Of a DNA stretch of 64,000 bases, positions 17,523 to 26,450 are shown piece after piece (within the stretch, counting starts at the first letter, position 1; each line of letters begins with the position of its first letter). Location: the NCBI GenBank assembly GCA_965214945.1, contig OZ244029.1, forward strand, positions 1,736,001 to 1,800,000, read 5' to 3'. The notes beneath the pieces are model-generated. The model was given only the letters and a program-made list of their open reading frames with translations. It had not been told where the DNA came from and searched no databases. The position numbers and the translations under genes are program-made. This DNA comes from JAAXHB01 sp965214945. GTDB taxonomy: Bacteria > Actinomycetota > Acidimicrobiia > Acidimicrobiales > Aldehydirespiratoraceae.

Positions 17523-18745
17523 TGCACGACCGCCGCAGCGAACCCCACTCGGACACGGCGCCGGTCGAAAGGGCGCCGGTCGTCGCTCTCTCCGGTGTGT
17601 CAGTGATCGATCTTAGCTCTGTAGGGCCCGGAGCCAGAGCAACTCGCATCCTCGCCGATTACGGCGCCGAGGTAGTGAAGCTCGCGCCGGTGCCGCGCGA
17701 CTCCCAGGTGATGATCGCCCCTCCCGCCTACGCTTACAGCGGCGACCGCCGTATGAGCCGCGCGCGGATCGACCTGAAGACCAGCGAAGGACGTGAGGCG
17801 TTCCTGGCGCTGGCGGGCTCCGTCGACGTGATGGTGGAGGGCTTCCGCCCCGGAGTCGTCGACCGTCTAGGCATCGGCTACCAGCAGGTGAGCGCCATCA
17901 ATGAGCGGATCGTGTACTGCTCGGTGAGCGGCTACGGTCAGACCGGCCCGCGGCGCGGCTGGGCTGGCCACGACTTGAACTATCTGGCCGTGTCGGGATA
18001 CTTGCACTGCAGCGGCCGCCGCGCCGACGGAAGGCCAGCGCTGCCCGGCGCCACGGTGGCCGACATTGCGGCCGGGGGGATGCACGCGGCCATGGCGATC
18101 ATGGCGGCTCTGTTGCGCCGCGGGCGTACCGGGCTCGGCGAGCGCCTCGACGTGTCATCGGCCGACGGCGCGCTGGCGATGATGTCGCTCTACGCCGACG
18201 AACACCTCGCCACCGGCTCCGATCCGGGCCCCGGCCACTACATCCTCACTGGCCGCTACGCCTGCTACGACGTGTACGCCTGCGCCGACGGGCGCCATGT
18301 GGCGGTGGCCGCGATCGAGCCGGCGTTCTGGCGCAACCTGTGCCGCGCTCTGGGCCTCGCCGAGTACGGGGACTGCCAGACCGACGACGGCCGCCAGGAC
18401 GAGATCCGCGCCGCACTCGCCGCGAGGTTCGCGGAGGCCGGACGCGACGACTGGGTGCACCGGCTCGCGCAGTTGGACTGCTGCGTCTCGCCGGTGAACA
18501 GCGTCGCCGAGGCTTGCGCCGACGCGCAGTACCGGGCGCGGGGCCTGTTCGCCCGGGCCGTCCGCCGCGACTTCGGGGCTTTCGAGCAGCTCGCCCCGAT
18601 CTGGGCCGGGACTGTGCCCGTGCCGCCCGGCGCGGGATACCGGCTTCCCGATGCCGACGCTTCCGACACGTCCGATCTGCTCGCCGATGCCGGCTACGAC
18701 GCCGACCGCCTGGCCGAGCTGACCGCCGCCGGGGTGATCGCATGA
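17522..18745 (+). CDS. Alpha-methylacyl-CoA racemase-like family III enzyme
   Basis: Family III CoA-transferase fold, but with residues of alpha-methylacyl-CoA racemase: the histidine in WAGHDLNYLAVSGYL (His150) and the aspartate in ATVADIAAGG (Asp181), which match the catalytic His/Asp pair of AMACR/MCR. It would interconvert 2R and 2S methyl-branched acyl-CoA so that the stereospecific dehydrogenases can act. It is 407 residues. The start overlaps the upstream ACAD stop and the stop overlaps the MaoC start (ATGA), placing it in the middle of a coupled operon. Confidence 0.85.
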   Translation: MHDRRSEPHSDTAPVERAPVVALSGVSVIDLSSVGPGARATRILADYGAEVVKLAPVPRDSQVMIAPPAYAYSGDRRMSRARIDLKTSEGREAFLALAGSVDVMVEGFRPGVVDRLGIGYQQVSAINERIVYCSVSGYGQTGPRRGWAGHDLNYLAVSGYLHCSGRRADGRPALPGATVADIAAGGMHAAMAIMAALLRRGRTGLGERLDVSSADGALAMMSLYADEHLATGSDPGPGHYILTGRYACYDVYACADGRHVAVAAIEPAFWRNLCRALGLAEYGDCQTDDGRQDEIRAALAARFAEAGRDDWVHRLAQLDCCVSPVNSVAEACADAQYRARGLFARAVRRDFGAFEQLAPIWAGTVPVPPGAGYRLPDADASDTSDLLADAGYDADRLAELTAAGVIA

Positions 18746-20040
18746 CGGTCGCTACCTCGGTGCCCGCGGGCGCCGCCGATCGGTCTGAGGAAGCCGATCT
18801 GGCTACCGAGATAGCCACGGCTATCGGGCTTGATCAGTATCACGAGACGGCCGACTTCCCTGTCGAGATCAGCTATGGGTGGAACACTCTGGCCGCGACC
18901 GAGAACGGCAACCCGTTGTACTGGGACGAGGCGGTGGCCGAAGCGCTGACCGGTGGCATGACGCTGCCGGTCACCACGCTGTCGCTGTGGATGCGGCCTC
19001 ACCGCTGGTCGCCGGGTCAGACCGGAGAGCAGGTGGCGCTTCAGACACACTTCGACCTCAAGGCAGCCCTCGGGCTGCCCGAGGCAATCATCAGCGAGAA
19101 CTCCTGCGCCTTCTGCGAGCCGGTGCGCCCCGGCGATGTGATACGCCACCATCAGGTGCTGCGCTCGGTGAGCGGACTCAAGTCCACACGGCTCGGCGCG
19201 GGCCGGTTTTGGGTGATCGACGTGGTGTACGCCAACCAGAGCAGCGAGCTTGTCGGCGTGGAGTCCTACACCGGCTTCGGTTACCGCCGCCGAGCCGATG
19301 GCGACGCCGAAACAACCCTGGCAAGCGCCGGCGCCACGACCGGCCCGGCACCAGCCAGCACGCCTTCGGTGTTGCCTCCGACGGCGGATTCGGGGCCAGG
19401 TTCGGCCCGGCCCGACTCCGCATTACGCCGGGTCTCAGACCGCCGAGTCTCGGACCGCCGGGTCTCAGACCGCCGGGTCTCAGACCACAGCGTCTCGGAC
19501 ACAGAGGCGGCCGACTCCTCTCACGCGGCCTCCTCTCACGCGGCGGATCCGGCGGTCAGGTGGGCCAAAGACGATCCGACGCATCATCAGCTCGCGGTCG
19601 GCGACAGGATCGCCCCGATCTCACACAAAGTGACGGCGACCACGGTGGTGCTGGGCGCGCTGGCGAGCCGAGACTGGCGTCCGATGCATCACGACCACCG
19701 CTTCGCGGTGGAGCGCAACGGCACCCGAGACATCTTCCTGAACACCCCCAACCAGGCTGCCTGGTTCGAACGGGCGATCACCGACTGGACCGGCCCGAGG
19801 GGCCGCATCGGCCGCATGAGCTTCCGGATGAACAGCCCGGTGTTCCCCGGCGACCGTATGATGATCTCGGCCGAGGTGACCGACACCGACACAGACGACG
19901 CGGGCTGCGGATGGGCGGAACTCGGACTTGCCCTGACGGTGGGCGGTCAAGCCCGTACTACCGGAGCCGCCCGCGTTGCGGTACCGGTGTCAGCCTCCGA
20001 CAACCCGTGGGCCCGTCGGGGCGAAGACTGGAGGCCCTGA
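18742..20040 (+). CDS. Two-domain MaoC / FAS1-type hot-dog hydratase
   Basis: Enoyl-CoA hydratase-like protein of 432 residues with two hot-dog domains. The N-terminal half (about 20-185) resembles the FAS1-type dehydratase domain, with GMTLPVTTLSLWMRPHRW and YTGFGYRRR. The C-terminal half (about 280-425) carries the MaoC-like catalytic region SRDWRPMHHDHRFA. The linker (about 190-275) is low-complexity and contains five pentapeptide repeats (RRVSD) and a doubled SSHAA. It overlaps the racemase by four bases (ATGA) and is followed after five bases by ACAD 2. It is the likely hydration step after the dehydrogenases. Confidence 0.86.
   Translation: MTVATSVPAGAADRSEEADLATEIATAIGLDQYHETADFPVEISYGWNTLAATENGNPLYWDEAVAEALTGGMTLPVTTLSLWMRPHRWSPGQTGEQVALQTHFDLKAALGLPEAIISENSCAFCEPVRPGDVIRHHQVLRSVSGLKSTRLGAGRFWVIDVVYANQSSELVGVESYTGFGYRRRADGDAETTLASAGATTGPAPASTPSVLPPTADSGPGSARPDSALRRVSDRRVSDRRVSDRRVSDHSVSDTEAADSSHAASSHAADPAVRWAKDDPTHHQLAVGDRIAPISHKVTATTVVLGALASRDWRPMHHDHRFAVERNGTRDIFLNTPNQAAWFERAITDWTGPRGRIGRMSFRMNSPVFPGDRMMISAEVTDTDTDDAGCGWAELGLALTVGGQARTTGAARVAVPVSASDNPWARRGEDWRP
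19426..19545. repeat. In-frame 15-bp arrays in the MaoC linker
   Basis: Five units cgccgggtctcagac (19426-19500, the last diverged) encoding RRVSD, then two units tcctctcacgcggcc (19516-19545) encoding SSHAA. Confidence 0.95.
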
Positions 20041-20045
20041 CCGGA

Positions 20046-21266
20046 GTGCTGAACCTCGACTTCACCCCCGAGCAAGACCTGCTGCGAGACACTGTGCGCA
20101 GCTTGTGCGACAGGTTCGCGCCGCTCGACCGGGTGCGCGAACTCGAAGACGACCCCGACGGCATCGCCCGAGAACTGTGGGACAAGCTAGCAGAGCTGGG
20201 GCTGTGTGGCCTGATGGCGCCCGAGTCATGCGGCGGGGCCGGTATGAGCCTGATCGACGGCGTGGTGCTGTATGAGGAGCTAGGCCGGGCGCTGGCCCCC
20301 GTCCCTCACTTCGCGAGCTGTGTGCTGTCGGCCGGAGCCATCGCAGCGGCCCAACCCGACGACTCGGCTCACGCCGACATCGACGGCTGGCATTGGGCGG
20401 GGCTGCTGGGGGAGATCGCCTCGGGCAGGGCGGTGGTCGTCCCGGCGTGGCTGGAGCCCGGCGGCGGATTCAAACCAGCAGGGGTCCGGCTCACCGCTAC
20501 GCCCACCAGAAGCGGCGATGCCGATGAAGGCACCGATAGCGGTGAAAGCGGCGGCGATAGCGGTGAAGGCGGCGTGTTCCGGCTGGACGGCGTGAAGCTG
20601 CACGTTGGTTTCGCGGCTGCGGCCGATCATCTGCTGGTGCTGGCCCGCACCGGTGAGGGCGAAACTGAGATCGACCTCCTCGCAGTGGCCGCCGATGCCG
20701 ACGGCCTGCGAATGGAGCAGCGCCTGTCGATTGCGTCGGACGCGCAATACCTGGTGGATTTCGACGGGGTGCGTGTGCCGTCCGACGCCCGGATCGGCCC
20801 GCCCGGGGGCGGCTGGGCCATATGGGAGCGGGCGATGACGGCCGGGGCTGTGCTGGCTGCGGCTCAGGCTGTCGGCGGTGCCGAAGCCACCTTGGAGATG
20901 ACAGTCGACTACGCCAAGACGCGCCGCCAGTTCGGCAAGGCGCTGGCCGAGTTCCAGTCGATATCGCACTATCTCGCCGACGCCAAGACCAGCCTGGACG
21001 CGGCCCGGATCCTCGTTCACGAAGCGGCGTGGGCCCATTCCGTCGGAGGCGACACGGCCCGCCTGGCCCCGATGGCCAAGCTGTTCGCCTGCCGGGTCTA
21101 CCGCGAAGTCACCGCCATGGCCCAACAGGTGTACGGCGGCATCGGATTCACCGTCGAATGCGATGCCCAGCTCTACTTCCGCCGCGCAAAGCAGCTCCAG
21201 CTCAGCTGGTGGGACGCAGCCGCCTGCGAAGACCGGATCGCCGCCGCCGTCCTCGGCCCTGCCTAG
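20046..21266 (+). CDS. Acyl-CoA dehydrogenase (ACAD 2)
   Basis: Second ACAD of the operon, 406 residues from GTG 20046, five bases after the MaoC stop. It has the N-terminal LDFTPEQDLLRDTVRSLCD, APESCGGAGMSLIDGVVL, the FAD-binding TVDYAKTRRQFGKALAEFQS, and QVYGGIGFTVECDAQLYFRRA near the end. The usual catalytic-base region is poorly conserved and the middle domain carries a Gly/Ser/Asp insertion (about residues 160-180). It may be the partner subunit in an alpha2-beta2 heterotetramer with ACAD 1, as in mycobacterial steroid FadE pairs; that is inference. Confidence 0.88.
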   Translation: MLNLDFTPEQDLLRDTVRSLCDRFAPLDRVRELEDDPDGIARELWDKLAELGLCGLMAPESCGGAGMSLIDGVVLYEELGRALAPVPHFASCVLSAGAIAAAQPDDSAHADIDGWHWAGLLGEIASGRAVVVPAWLEPGGGFKPAGVRLTATPTRSGDADEGTDSGESGGDSGEGGVFRLDGVKLHVGFAAAADHLLVLARTGEGETEIDLLAVAADADGLRMEQRLSIASDAQYLVDFDGVRVPSDARIGPPGGGWAIWERAMTAGAVLAAAQAVGGAEATLEMTVDYAKTRRQFGKALAEFQSISHYLADAKTSLDAARILVHEAAWAHSVGGDTARLAPMAKLFACRVYREVTAMAQQVYGGIGFTVECDAQLYFRRAKQLQLSWWDAAACEDRIAAAVLGPA

Positions 21267-21308
21267 CGCTCGCTGTCCGAAAACGCAACCGACGCGCGGC
21301 TCACGGTC

Positions 21309-21340
21309 GCGGAATGTGGTGGACGCGGAATGTGGTGGAC
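21309..21340. repeat. 16-bp direct duplication
   Basis: Two exact units gcggaatgtggtggac in the 199-base gap between ACAD 2 and the RCC1 gene. The rest of the gap holds no convincing gene. Confidence 0.9.
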
Positions 21341-21465
21341 GGTGTCACCTGCCAACACGGCCGGCCCCGCACCCGCTTCGCCGACCTCGAAGCCGGAGAC
21401 TGGCGCGCCGCCTAACTAGTCTCTCGACGGACACCGCTACGGCCAACACAACAGGAGGAAACCCT

Positions 21466-22383
21466 ATGCGAACGCGTCCCACAGTTCTGGTTTCAATCCT
21501 ACTGTCGCTGGTCCTGGTGGCCGCAGCCTGCGGTGACAGCGACGAAGCCGCCACCGACCCGACAACCGGTCAATACACCAACGGTCAATACACCGCCATC
21601 ACCGCCGGCGGCGCCCACTCGTGCGCGCTCAAAACCGACAACACCATCACATGCTGGGGCAACAACACCTCCGGGCAGGCTCTTGCGCCCAACGGTCAAT
21701 ACACCGCCATCACCGCCGGCGGCGCCCACTCGTGCGCGCTCAAAACCGACAACACCATCACATGCTGGGGCAACAACACCTCCGGGCAGGCTCTTGCGCC
21801 CAACGGTCAATACACCGCCATCACCGCCGGCCTATTGCATTCGTGCGGGCTAAAGACCGATGACACCATCACATGCTGGGGACACAACACCTACGGGCAG
21901 TCCGACCCGCCACCCGACCAATACACCGCCATCACCGCCGGCGGCTGGCATTCGTGCGGACTCAAAACCGACAACACCATCACATGCTGGGGACACAACA
22001 CCTACGGGCAGTCCGACCCGCCACCCGACCAATACACCGCCATCACCGCCGGCACCTTCCACTCGTGCGCGCTCAAAACCGACAACACCATCACATGCTG
22101 GGGCGACAACACCTCCGGAGGAACACTTGCGCCCAATGGCCGTTACACCGCCATCGCCGCCGGCGGCTGGCATTCGTGCGGGATAAAGACCGATGACACC
22201 ATCACCTGCTGGGGACAAGACAGCCTCGGGCAGTCCGACCCGCCACCCGGTCAATACACCGCCATCACCGTCGGCACCTTCCACTCGTGCGCGCTCAAAA
22301 CCGACAACACCATCACATGCTGGGGCGACAACGGCGATGGGCAGGCCGACCCGCCGTCCCAGCAAAGCGGTGTAACACAATGA
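21466..22383 (+). CDS. RCC1-repeat lipoprotein
   Basis: Secreted lipoprotein of 305 residues. The signal peptide ends in a lipobox LVAAAC (lipid-anchored Cys22), preceded by AGGAGG seven bases before the ATG. The mature part is seven 37-residue RCC1-like units of the form YTAITAG..HSCALKTD followed by NTITCWG, each with two cysteines that could pair. Seven units would close a beta-propeller, possibly for surface binding. Units 1 and 2 appear identical at DNA level over 111 bp, which indicates recent copying. No enzymatic function is visible. Confidence 0.9.
   Translation: MRTRPTVLVSILLSLVLVAAACGDSDEAATDPTTGQYTNGQYTAITAGGAHSCALKTDNTITCWGNNTSGQALAPNGQYTAITAGGAHSCALKTDNTITCWGNNTSGQALAPNGQYTAITAGLLHSCGLKTDDTITCWGHNTYGQSDPPPDQYTAITAGGWHSCGLKTDNTITCWGHNTYGQSDPPPDQYTAITAGTFHSCALKTDNTITCWGDNTSGGTLAPNGRYTAIAAGGWHSCGIKTDDTITCWGQDSLGQSDPPPGQYTAITVGTFHSCALKTDNTITCWGDNGDGQADPPSQQSGVTQ
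21586..22362. repeat. 111-bp in-frame tandem repeats of the RCC1 protein, seven units
   Basis: Units start at 21586, 21697, 21808, 21919, 22030, 22141 and 22252. The first two are identical by eye; the others differ mostly in a few surface-loop codons. A separate 15-bp duplication (ggtcaatacaccaac type) precedes unit 1. Confidence 0.93.
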
Positions 22384-22448
22384 CTTCACGACCGCCGATT
22401 ACATCACCCGGATCTACATCACCCAGATCACGCAGGAGGAAACCCGGC

Positions 22449-22556
22449 CAGAAGGTCGTCAGCCAGAAAGGTCATCAGCCAGAAAGGTCGTCAGCCATAA
22501 GGTCATCAGCCATAAGGTCGTCAGCAAGAAGGTTGTAAGCAAGAAGGTCGTCAGGG
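22449..22556. repeat. 15/16-bp array forming the C-terminus and stop of the Mo hydroxylase
   Basis: About seven units like aaggtcgtcagccag. On the coding strand five in-frame 15-bp units encode LLADD/LMADD; a 16-bp unit then shifts the frame and creates the TGA at 22475. The array continues past the stop. Confidence 0.92.
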
Positions 22557-24847
22557 CGCACGGGTGCCCTTGGCAGCTCCAAGCCGGTGGCATCGCGCAG
22601 CGCGTTGACAATGGCCGGGGTGGACGACAGGTTTGGCGGCTCACCGACGCCGTTGAGCCCGTAAGGCGAGTCCGGGTGGGCGAACTCGAACACCTTGAGC
22701 CGCATCGGCGGCACATCGAGCATGGTCGGGATCAGGTAGTCGGTGAACGACGGGTTCAGCACATGCCCGCGCTCGATCTGGAGCTCCTCCATCAGCGCCA
22801 GGCCCAGACCTTGAACGGTACCGCCCTCGATCTGGCCCTCTACGGCCACGGGGTTCATGGCCTTGCCGACGTCCTGGGCGGTGGCCATCTCCACCACCCG
22901 CACCAGGCCCAGCTCGACGTCGACGTCTACCACGGCCCGATGCGCAGCGTAGGCGAAGGCGACGTGAGCGCTGCCCTGGCCTCGCTGGTCGTCGATGGGC
23001 TCGGTCGGGCGATGGCGGTAGGTGAACGCATGCGACACCGGCTCGGGGCCCAGCACGTCGGCCACCGAGGCCAGCGGCCGGCCGCCGGGGCGCACAACGC
23101 TGGCACCGTCGAGGCGGAGTCCGGTCGCAGGACGTCCCGTGAGGCGAGCAGCACGCTCAACGATCTCGTTGCGCACCCGGGAGCAGGCACCCATGACAGC
23201 CCCGGCGGTCATCCAGCTCTGGCGCGATGCCGACGATGCACCTGATTCGGCTATGTCGGTGTCGGCGTCGCGCAGTTCCACCGTGCTCACGCCCAGCTCG
23301 GTGCGGGCGATCTGCGCCTGTAGGGTCACCACGCCCTGGCCCAGCTCCGGGGCGGCGCAGTAGACCTCTGCCACCGGCTCGCCGTCGCGGATCCACACGG
23401 TCACTCGGACGGTGCAGGTGTCGTCCATCCCGCCGGAGAAGCCGATGGCCTTCATACCCAGCGCGTAGCCAACGCCCCGTCTGAGGCCCTCTCCCCGGGT
23501 GACGTTGCCGACACCGCCTGGCCGCGCGCGGGCGTCCGCGGAACCGTGATCCGGCTCGGGTGGCAGCGGCAGATCCCGAAGGTACAACAGCAGTTCTCTG
23601 GTGGGCGCGGGGCCGTCGACGGGCTGGCCGGTGGGCAGAAGATCGCCGACACTGATGGCGTTGCGCGCCCGCAGATCTAGCGGATGCAGGCCTAGCTCGG
23701 CTGCGAGCCGATCCATGGCCGACTCGATGGCGTAGCACGACTGCACCGCCCCGAAGCCGCGCATCGCCCCGCACGGCGGGTTGTTGGTGTAGGCGGCGAA
23801 GCCGTCGATGGCCACGTTCGGCACCCTGTAGGCCCCGGCCGCGAAGTAGCAGGCGTTGGCTATCACCACTTGTGACGTGGACGCGTAGGCGCCGCCATCG
23901 AGCACAAGGCGCACCTTGGAGAACACCAGGCGCCCGTCGCTGTCGGCGCCGAGTTCGACGCTGGCCGCGGCCGGATGGCGGTGGACGTGGCCGAAGAACG
24001 ACTCCTCGCGGTCGTACACCATTCGCACCGGCCGGCCGGTGGCCAGCGCCAGCATGCATGCGTGGATGTGGACGTTGAGGTCCTCCTTGCCCCCGAACGC
24101 CCCGCCGACCCCCGACAGCACCAGGCGCACCCGCTCGAGCGGCAGCCCGAGGCAGGCTGCCACCTGCTGCTGGTCGAGGTGCAGGTTCTGGCACGACACG
24201 TACAGCTCCACGCCGCCGTCGCCCACCGGAACAGCCAGGCCGGACTCGGGCCCGAGAAAGGCTGGGTCTTGAACGCCGAGTTCGTAGCGGCCCGCGATCA
24301 CCGTATCGGCCCGGGCCCGCGCCTTGTCCACATCGCCGTGACGGATCCGCACATGGCGCGCCAACCCTCCGTCCGGTAGCCCTTCGGCCCGGCCCGACGC
24401 AGAGGCTTCAGCATCGATGCAAGGCGGCAGTTCGTCGTATTCGACGGCGATCATGTCGCGGGCGCGGCGGGCAATCTCGGGATGCGTCGCCGCAACCACC
24501 GCCACAGGTTCTCCCTGGTAGCGCACCTCGCCGAACGCCAGCACCGGCTGGTCGCGCACCTTCATGCCGAACGTCTTGGCACCGGGCACGTGCTCGTGGG
24601 TGAGCACGCTCATCACGCCGTCGAGCCCCTCGGCCGCGGACGCGTCTATCGAGACGAGCCGGGCCCGGGGATGGGGGCTGCGCAGCGTCGCGCCCCACAG
24701 GGCGCCGTCGTGGTGCTCGTCGGAGGAGTACACGAACGACCCGTCCACCTTGGCCACCCCGTCGGGCCGCTCAGCGGACTCACCTACCCCGTCGGCGGCA
24801 TCGGCCGACGACTCACCCGCCGACAGCCGCGTGTCGGTGATCGTCAC
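22475..24847 (-). CDS. Molybdenum hydroxylase large subunit (xanthine dehydrogenase family, PucD-like)
   Basis: Molybdopterin-cytosine-dinucleotide-binding catalytic subunit that hydroxylates an aromatic heterocycle or related carbon with water. It is 790 residues. The N-terminal PDGVAKVDGSFVYSSD is typical of the subunit D group. Moco contacts are GGAFGGKEDLN (about 245-255) and CGAMRGFGAVQ, and the presumed active-site glutamate is in NGVGEPPNLSSTP (about residue 735). The GTG start overlaps the CobW stop (GTGA). The last about 20 residues are repeat-encoded. The substrate is unknown; xanthine is only one option. Confidence 0.9.
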   Translation of the reverse strand: MTITDTRLSAGESSADAADGVGESAERPDGVAKVDGSFVYSSDEHHDGALWGATLRSPHPRARLVSIDASAAEGLDGVMSVLTHEHVPGAKTFGMKVRDQPVLAFGEVRYQGEPVAVVAATHPEIARRARDMIAVEYDELPPCIDAEASASGRAEGLPDGGLARHVRIRHGDVDKARARADTVIAGRYELGVQDPAFLGPESGLAVPVGDGGVELYVSCQNLHLDQQQVAACLGLPLERVRLVLSGVGGAFGGKEDLNVHIHACMLALATGRPVRMVYDREESFFGHVHRHPAAASVELGADSDGRLVFSKVRLVLDGGAYASTSQVVIANACYFAAGAYRVPNVAIDGFAAYTNNPPCGAMRGFGAVQSCYAIESAMDRLAAELGLHPLDLRARNAISVGDLLPTGQPVDGPAPTRELLLYLRDLPLPPEPDHGSADARARPGGVGNVTRGEGLRRGVGYALGMKAIGFSGGMDDTCTVRVTVWIRDGEPVAEVYCAAPELGQGVVTLQAQIARTELGVSTVELRDADTDIAESGASSASRQSWMTAGAVMGACSRVRNEIVERAARLTGRPATGLRLDGASVVRPGGRPLASVADVLGPEPVSHAFTYRHRPTEPIDDQRGQGSAHVAFAYAAHRAVVDVDVELGLVRVVEMATAQDVGKAMNPVAVEGQIEGGTVQGLGLALMEELQIERGHVLNPSFTDYLIPTMLDVPPMRLKVFEFAHPDSPYGLNGVGEPPNLSSTPAIVNALRDATGLELPRAPVRPDDLLAYNLLADDLMADDLMADDLSG

Positions 24848-25974
24848 AGGCTGCTGGTGCCGCCCGCGCCCGCGGCCGACTCAGATGTCAGGCAGGCCTC
24901 TGTCAGGCAGGCCTCTGTCAGGCAGGCCTCTGTCAGGCAGGCCTCGAAGCGGGCCGCCAGGTCGCCACGGTCGAGGTTTTTGCCGATGAACACGATCCGA
25001 CTGTCGCGGTGGTCATCTGGCCACCGGTCGAGGTCGTGGGTCTCAAAGATGTGGTGCACGCCTTGCAGCGCCACCCGGTGGGGGTTGCCAGCCACAGCCA
25101 GTACCCCCTTCCAGCGAAGCAGGTCGGTGCCGTAGTCGGCCGCCACCGAAGCGGCGGCTGCCTGCAGCAGGCCTGCGTCCAGCTCTCCGCCGACACGCAC
25201 AGAGGCGGTCTCGATATCGGGGTCGTGGCTGTGGACGTAGTGATCGTCGAGGAACGCCGGATCCGAGGCGGCCCGCTGTGAGACCTCGAAAGCCCGCACT
25301 CCGAGGATTCCGTCGAGATCGACCTCCGCGTAGCTGGACGTCTCCACGGCGCAGCGCTGGTTCAGCGCCCGGATCCTGGCCTTGATCCGCTCGACGGCGG
25401 GGCCGTTGACCAGGTCGATCTTGTTGACGATGACCCGGTCGGCGCTGACTATCTGATCCACAGCCTGGTTGTCAATCCCGTCATAGCGCACCGAGTCAAG
25501 ATGCCGCTCTATGTGCTTGGCGTCGATCAGCGCCACGATGCTGTCCAGGCCCACTTCGTCGAGCACCGGGTCGTCTACGAAAAACGCCTGGGCCACGGGC
25601 ATGGGGTCTGCCAGTCCGCTGGTCTCCAGCAGGATGTAGTCGATCCGCTCTTTGCGGCTCATTAGTTTGCGCAGAACCGCTAGCAGGTCTGAGCGCACCG
25701 ACGTGACGCAGCAGATGCAGCCGTTGCTCATCTCGAATATCTCCTCGTCGGAGGACACCACTAGGTCGGAGTCGATATCGATCTCACCGAACTCGTTCTC
25801 TATGACGGCGATGCGCTTGCCGTGGTTCTCTCGCAGTATGTAGTTGAGCAGGGTTGTCTTGCCGGAGCCCAGGAAGCCGGTGAGGATCATGGCCGGGATC
25901 CTGTCGGCATCAGGGTCGGTGACCGGCTTGGCGCCCGATGCGCCGGTGCGGGCGGCAGGCTTGTCGGTGGTCAT
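24844..25974 (-). CDS. CobW/CobN-family GTP-binding metallochaperone
   Basis: G3E-family GTPase of 376 residues. The P-loop is TGFLGSGKTTLLNYIL, the zinc-binding CxCC motif is GCICCVTS (Cys86-Cys89), the base-recognition motif is NKIDLV, and a C-terminal CobW_C domain follows. Its place inside the hydroxylase operon suggests it matures or supplies metal to that enzyme. Both ends overlap neighbours by four bases (ATGA at 25974, GTGA at 24847). The C-terminus contains four identical EACLT pentapeptides. ATG 25974 is chosen over a longer open frame that would run through the Fe-S and FAD genes. Confidence 0.9.
   Translation of the reverse strand: MTTDKPAARTGASGAKPVTDPDADRIPAMILTGFLGSGKTTLLNYILRENHGKRIAVIENEFGEIDIDSDLVVSSDEEIFEMSNGCICCVTSVRSDLLAVLRKLMSRKERIDYILLETSGLADPMPVAQAFFVDDPVLDEVGLDSIVALIDAKHIERHLDSVRYDGIDNQAVDQIVSADRVIVNKIDLVNGPAVERIKARIRALNQRCAVETSSYAEVDLDGILGVRAFEVSQRAASDPAFLDDHYVHSHDPDIETASVRVGGELDAGLLQAAAASVAADYGTDLLRWKGVLAVAGNPHRVALQGVHHIFETHDLDRWPDDHRDSRIVFIGKNLDRGDLAARFEACLTEACLTEACLTEACLTSESAAGAGGTSSL
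24886..24945. repeat. 15-bp in-frame array in cobW tail
   Basis: Four exact units tgtcaggcaggcctc, encoding EACLT on the reverse strand. Confidence 0.97.
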
Positions 25975-26450
25975 GGCCGGCCTGTCATCCGCAAGGACAC
26001 GGCGGCCAGGGCCACCGCATCGAGGATCTTCTGGTAGCCGGTGCAGCGGCACAGATTGCCCGACAGCTCCTCGCGCACGGTCAACTCGTCGGGATCGGGG
26101 TCGCGGGCCAACAAAGCGTGGGCGGCGACGATCAGGCCGGGTGTGCAAAATCCGCACTGCACCGCCCCGGAGGCCAAGAACGCCTGCTGCACAGGGTGCA
26201 GGCCGTCGTCGTCCGCGAGCCCCTCGACCGTGACCACCGAGCAGCCGTCGGCCTGGCCGGCCGCAACCAGGCAAGAGCACACCAGCACCCCTTCGAGATA
26301 AACCGAGCACGATCCGCACTCGCCCTGCTCGCAGGCGTTCTTCGCGCCCCGGAGGCCAATGCGCTCCCGTAGGAAGTAGAGCAGGCTCTCCAGTGCCCAC
26401 ACACCGCGGACGCTGTAGGGGGTTCCGTTGACGGTGAGGCTCACTCTCAC
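25971..26450 (-). CDS. (2Fe-2S) subunit of molybdenum hydroxylase
   Basis: Small electron-transfer subunit of 159 residues carrying two 2Fe-2S clusters. The plant-type cluster ligands are Cys40, Cys45, Cys48 and Cys60 (NACEQGECGSCSVYLEG), and the second cluster ligands are Cys99, Cys102, Cys134 and Cys136 (CGFCTPG and LCRCTGYQ). All eight are present, so it should be functional. It overlaps the FAD gene upstream (GTGA) and cobW downstream (ATGA). Confidence 0.95.
   Translation of the reverse strand: MRVSLTVNGTPYSVRGVWALESLLYFLRERIGLRGAKNACEQGECGSCSVYLEGVLVCSCLVAAGQADGCSVVTVEGLADDDGLHPVQQAFLASGAVQCGFCTPGLIVAAHALLARDPDPDELTVREELSGNLCRCTGYQKILDAVALAAVSLRMTGRP

Noticed and set aside
18340..20040. 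A longer start for the MaoC protein
   Set aside because: It would overlap the racemase by about 400 bases in another frame with low-complexity Arg/Ala sequence; ATG 18742 overlaps the racemase stop by four bases and begins the conserved region.
21341..21415. Short coding-like stretch ending before the RCC1 gene (CQHGRPRTRFADLEAGDW)
   Set aside because: It looks like a gene tail but has no upstream body in frame and no family I can name; too short to call even a pseudogene.
21499..22389. Reverse-strand ORFs across the RCC1 gene
   Set aside because: Periodic shadows of the 111-bp repeats; the forward frame has a signal peptide, lipobox and Shine-Dalgarno.
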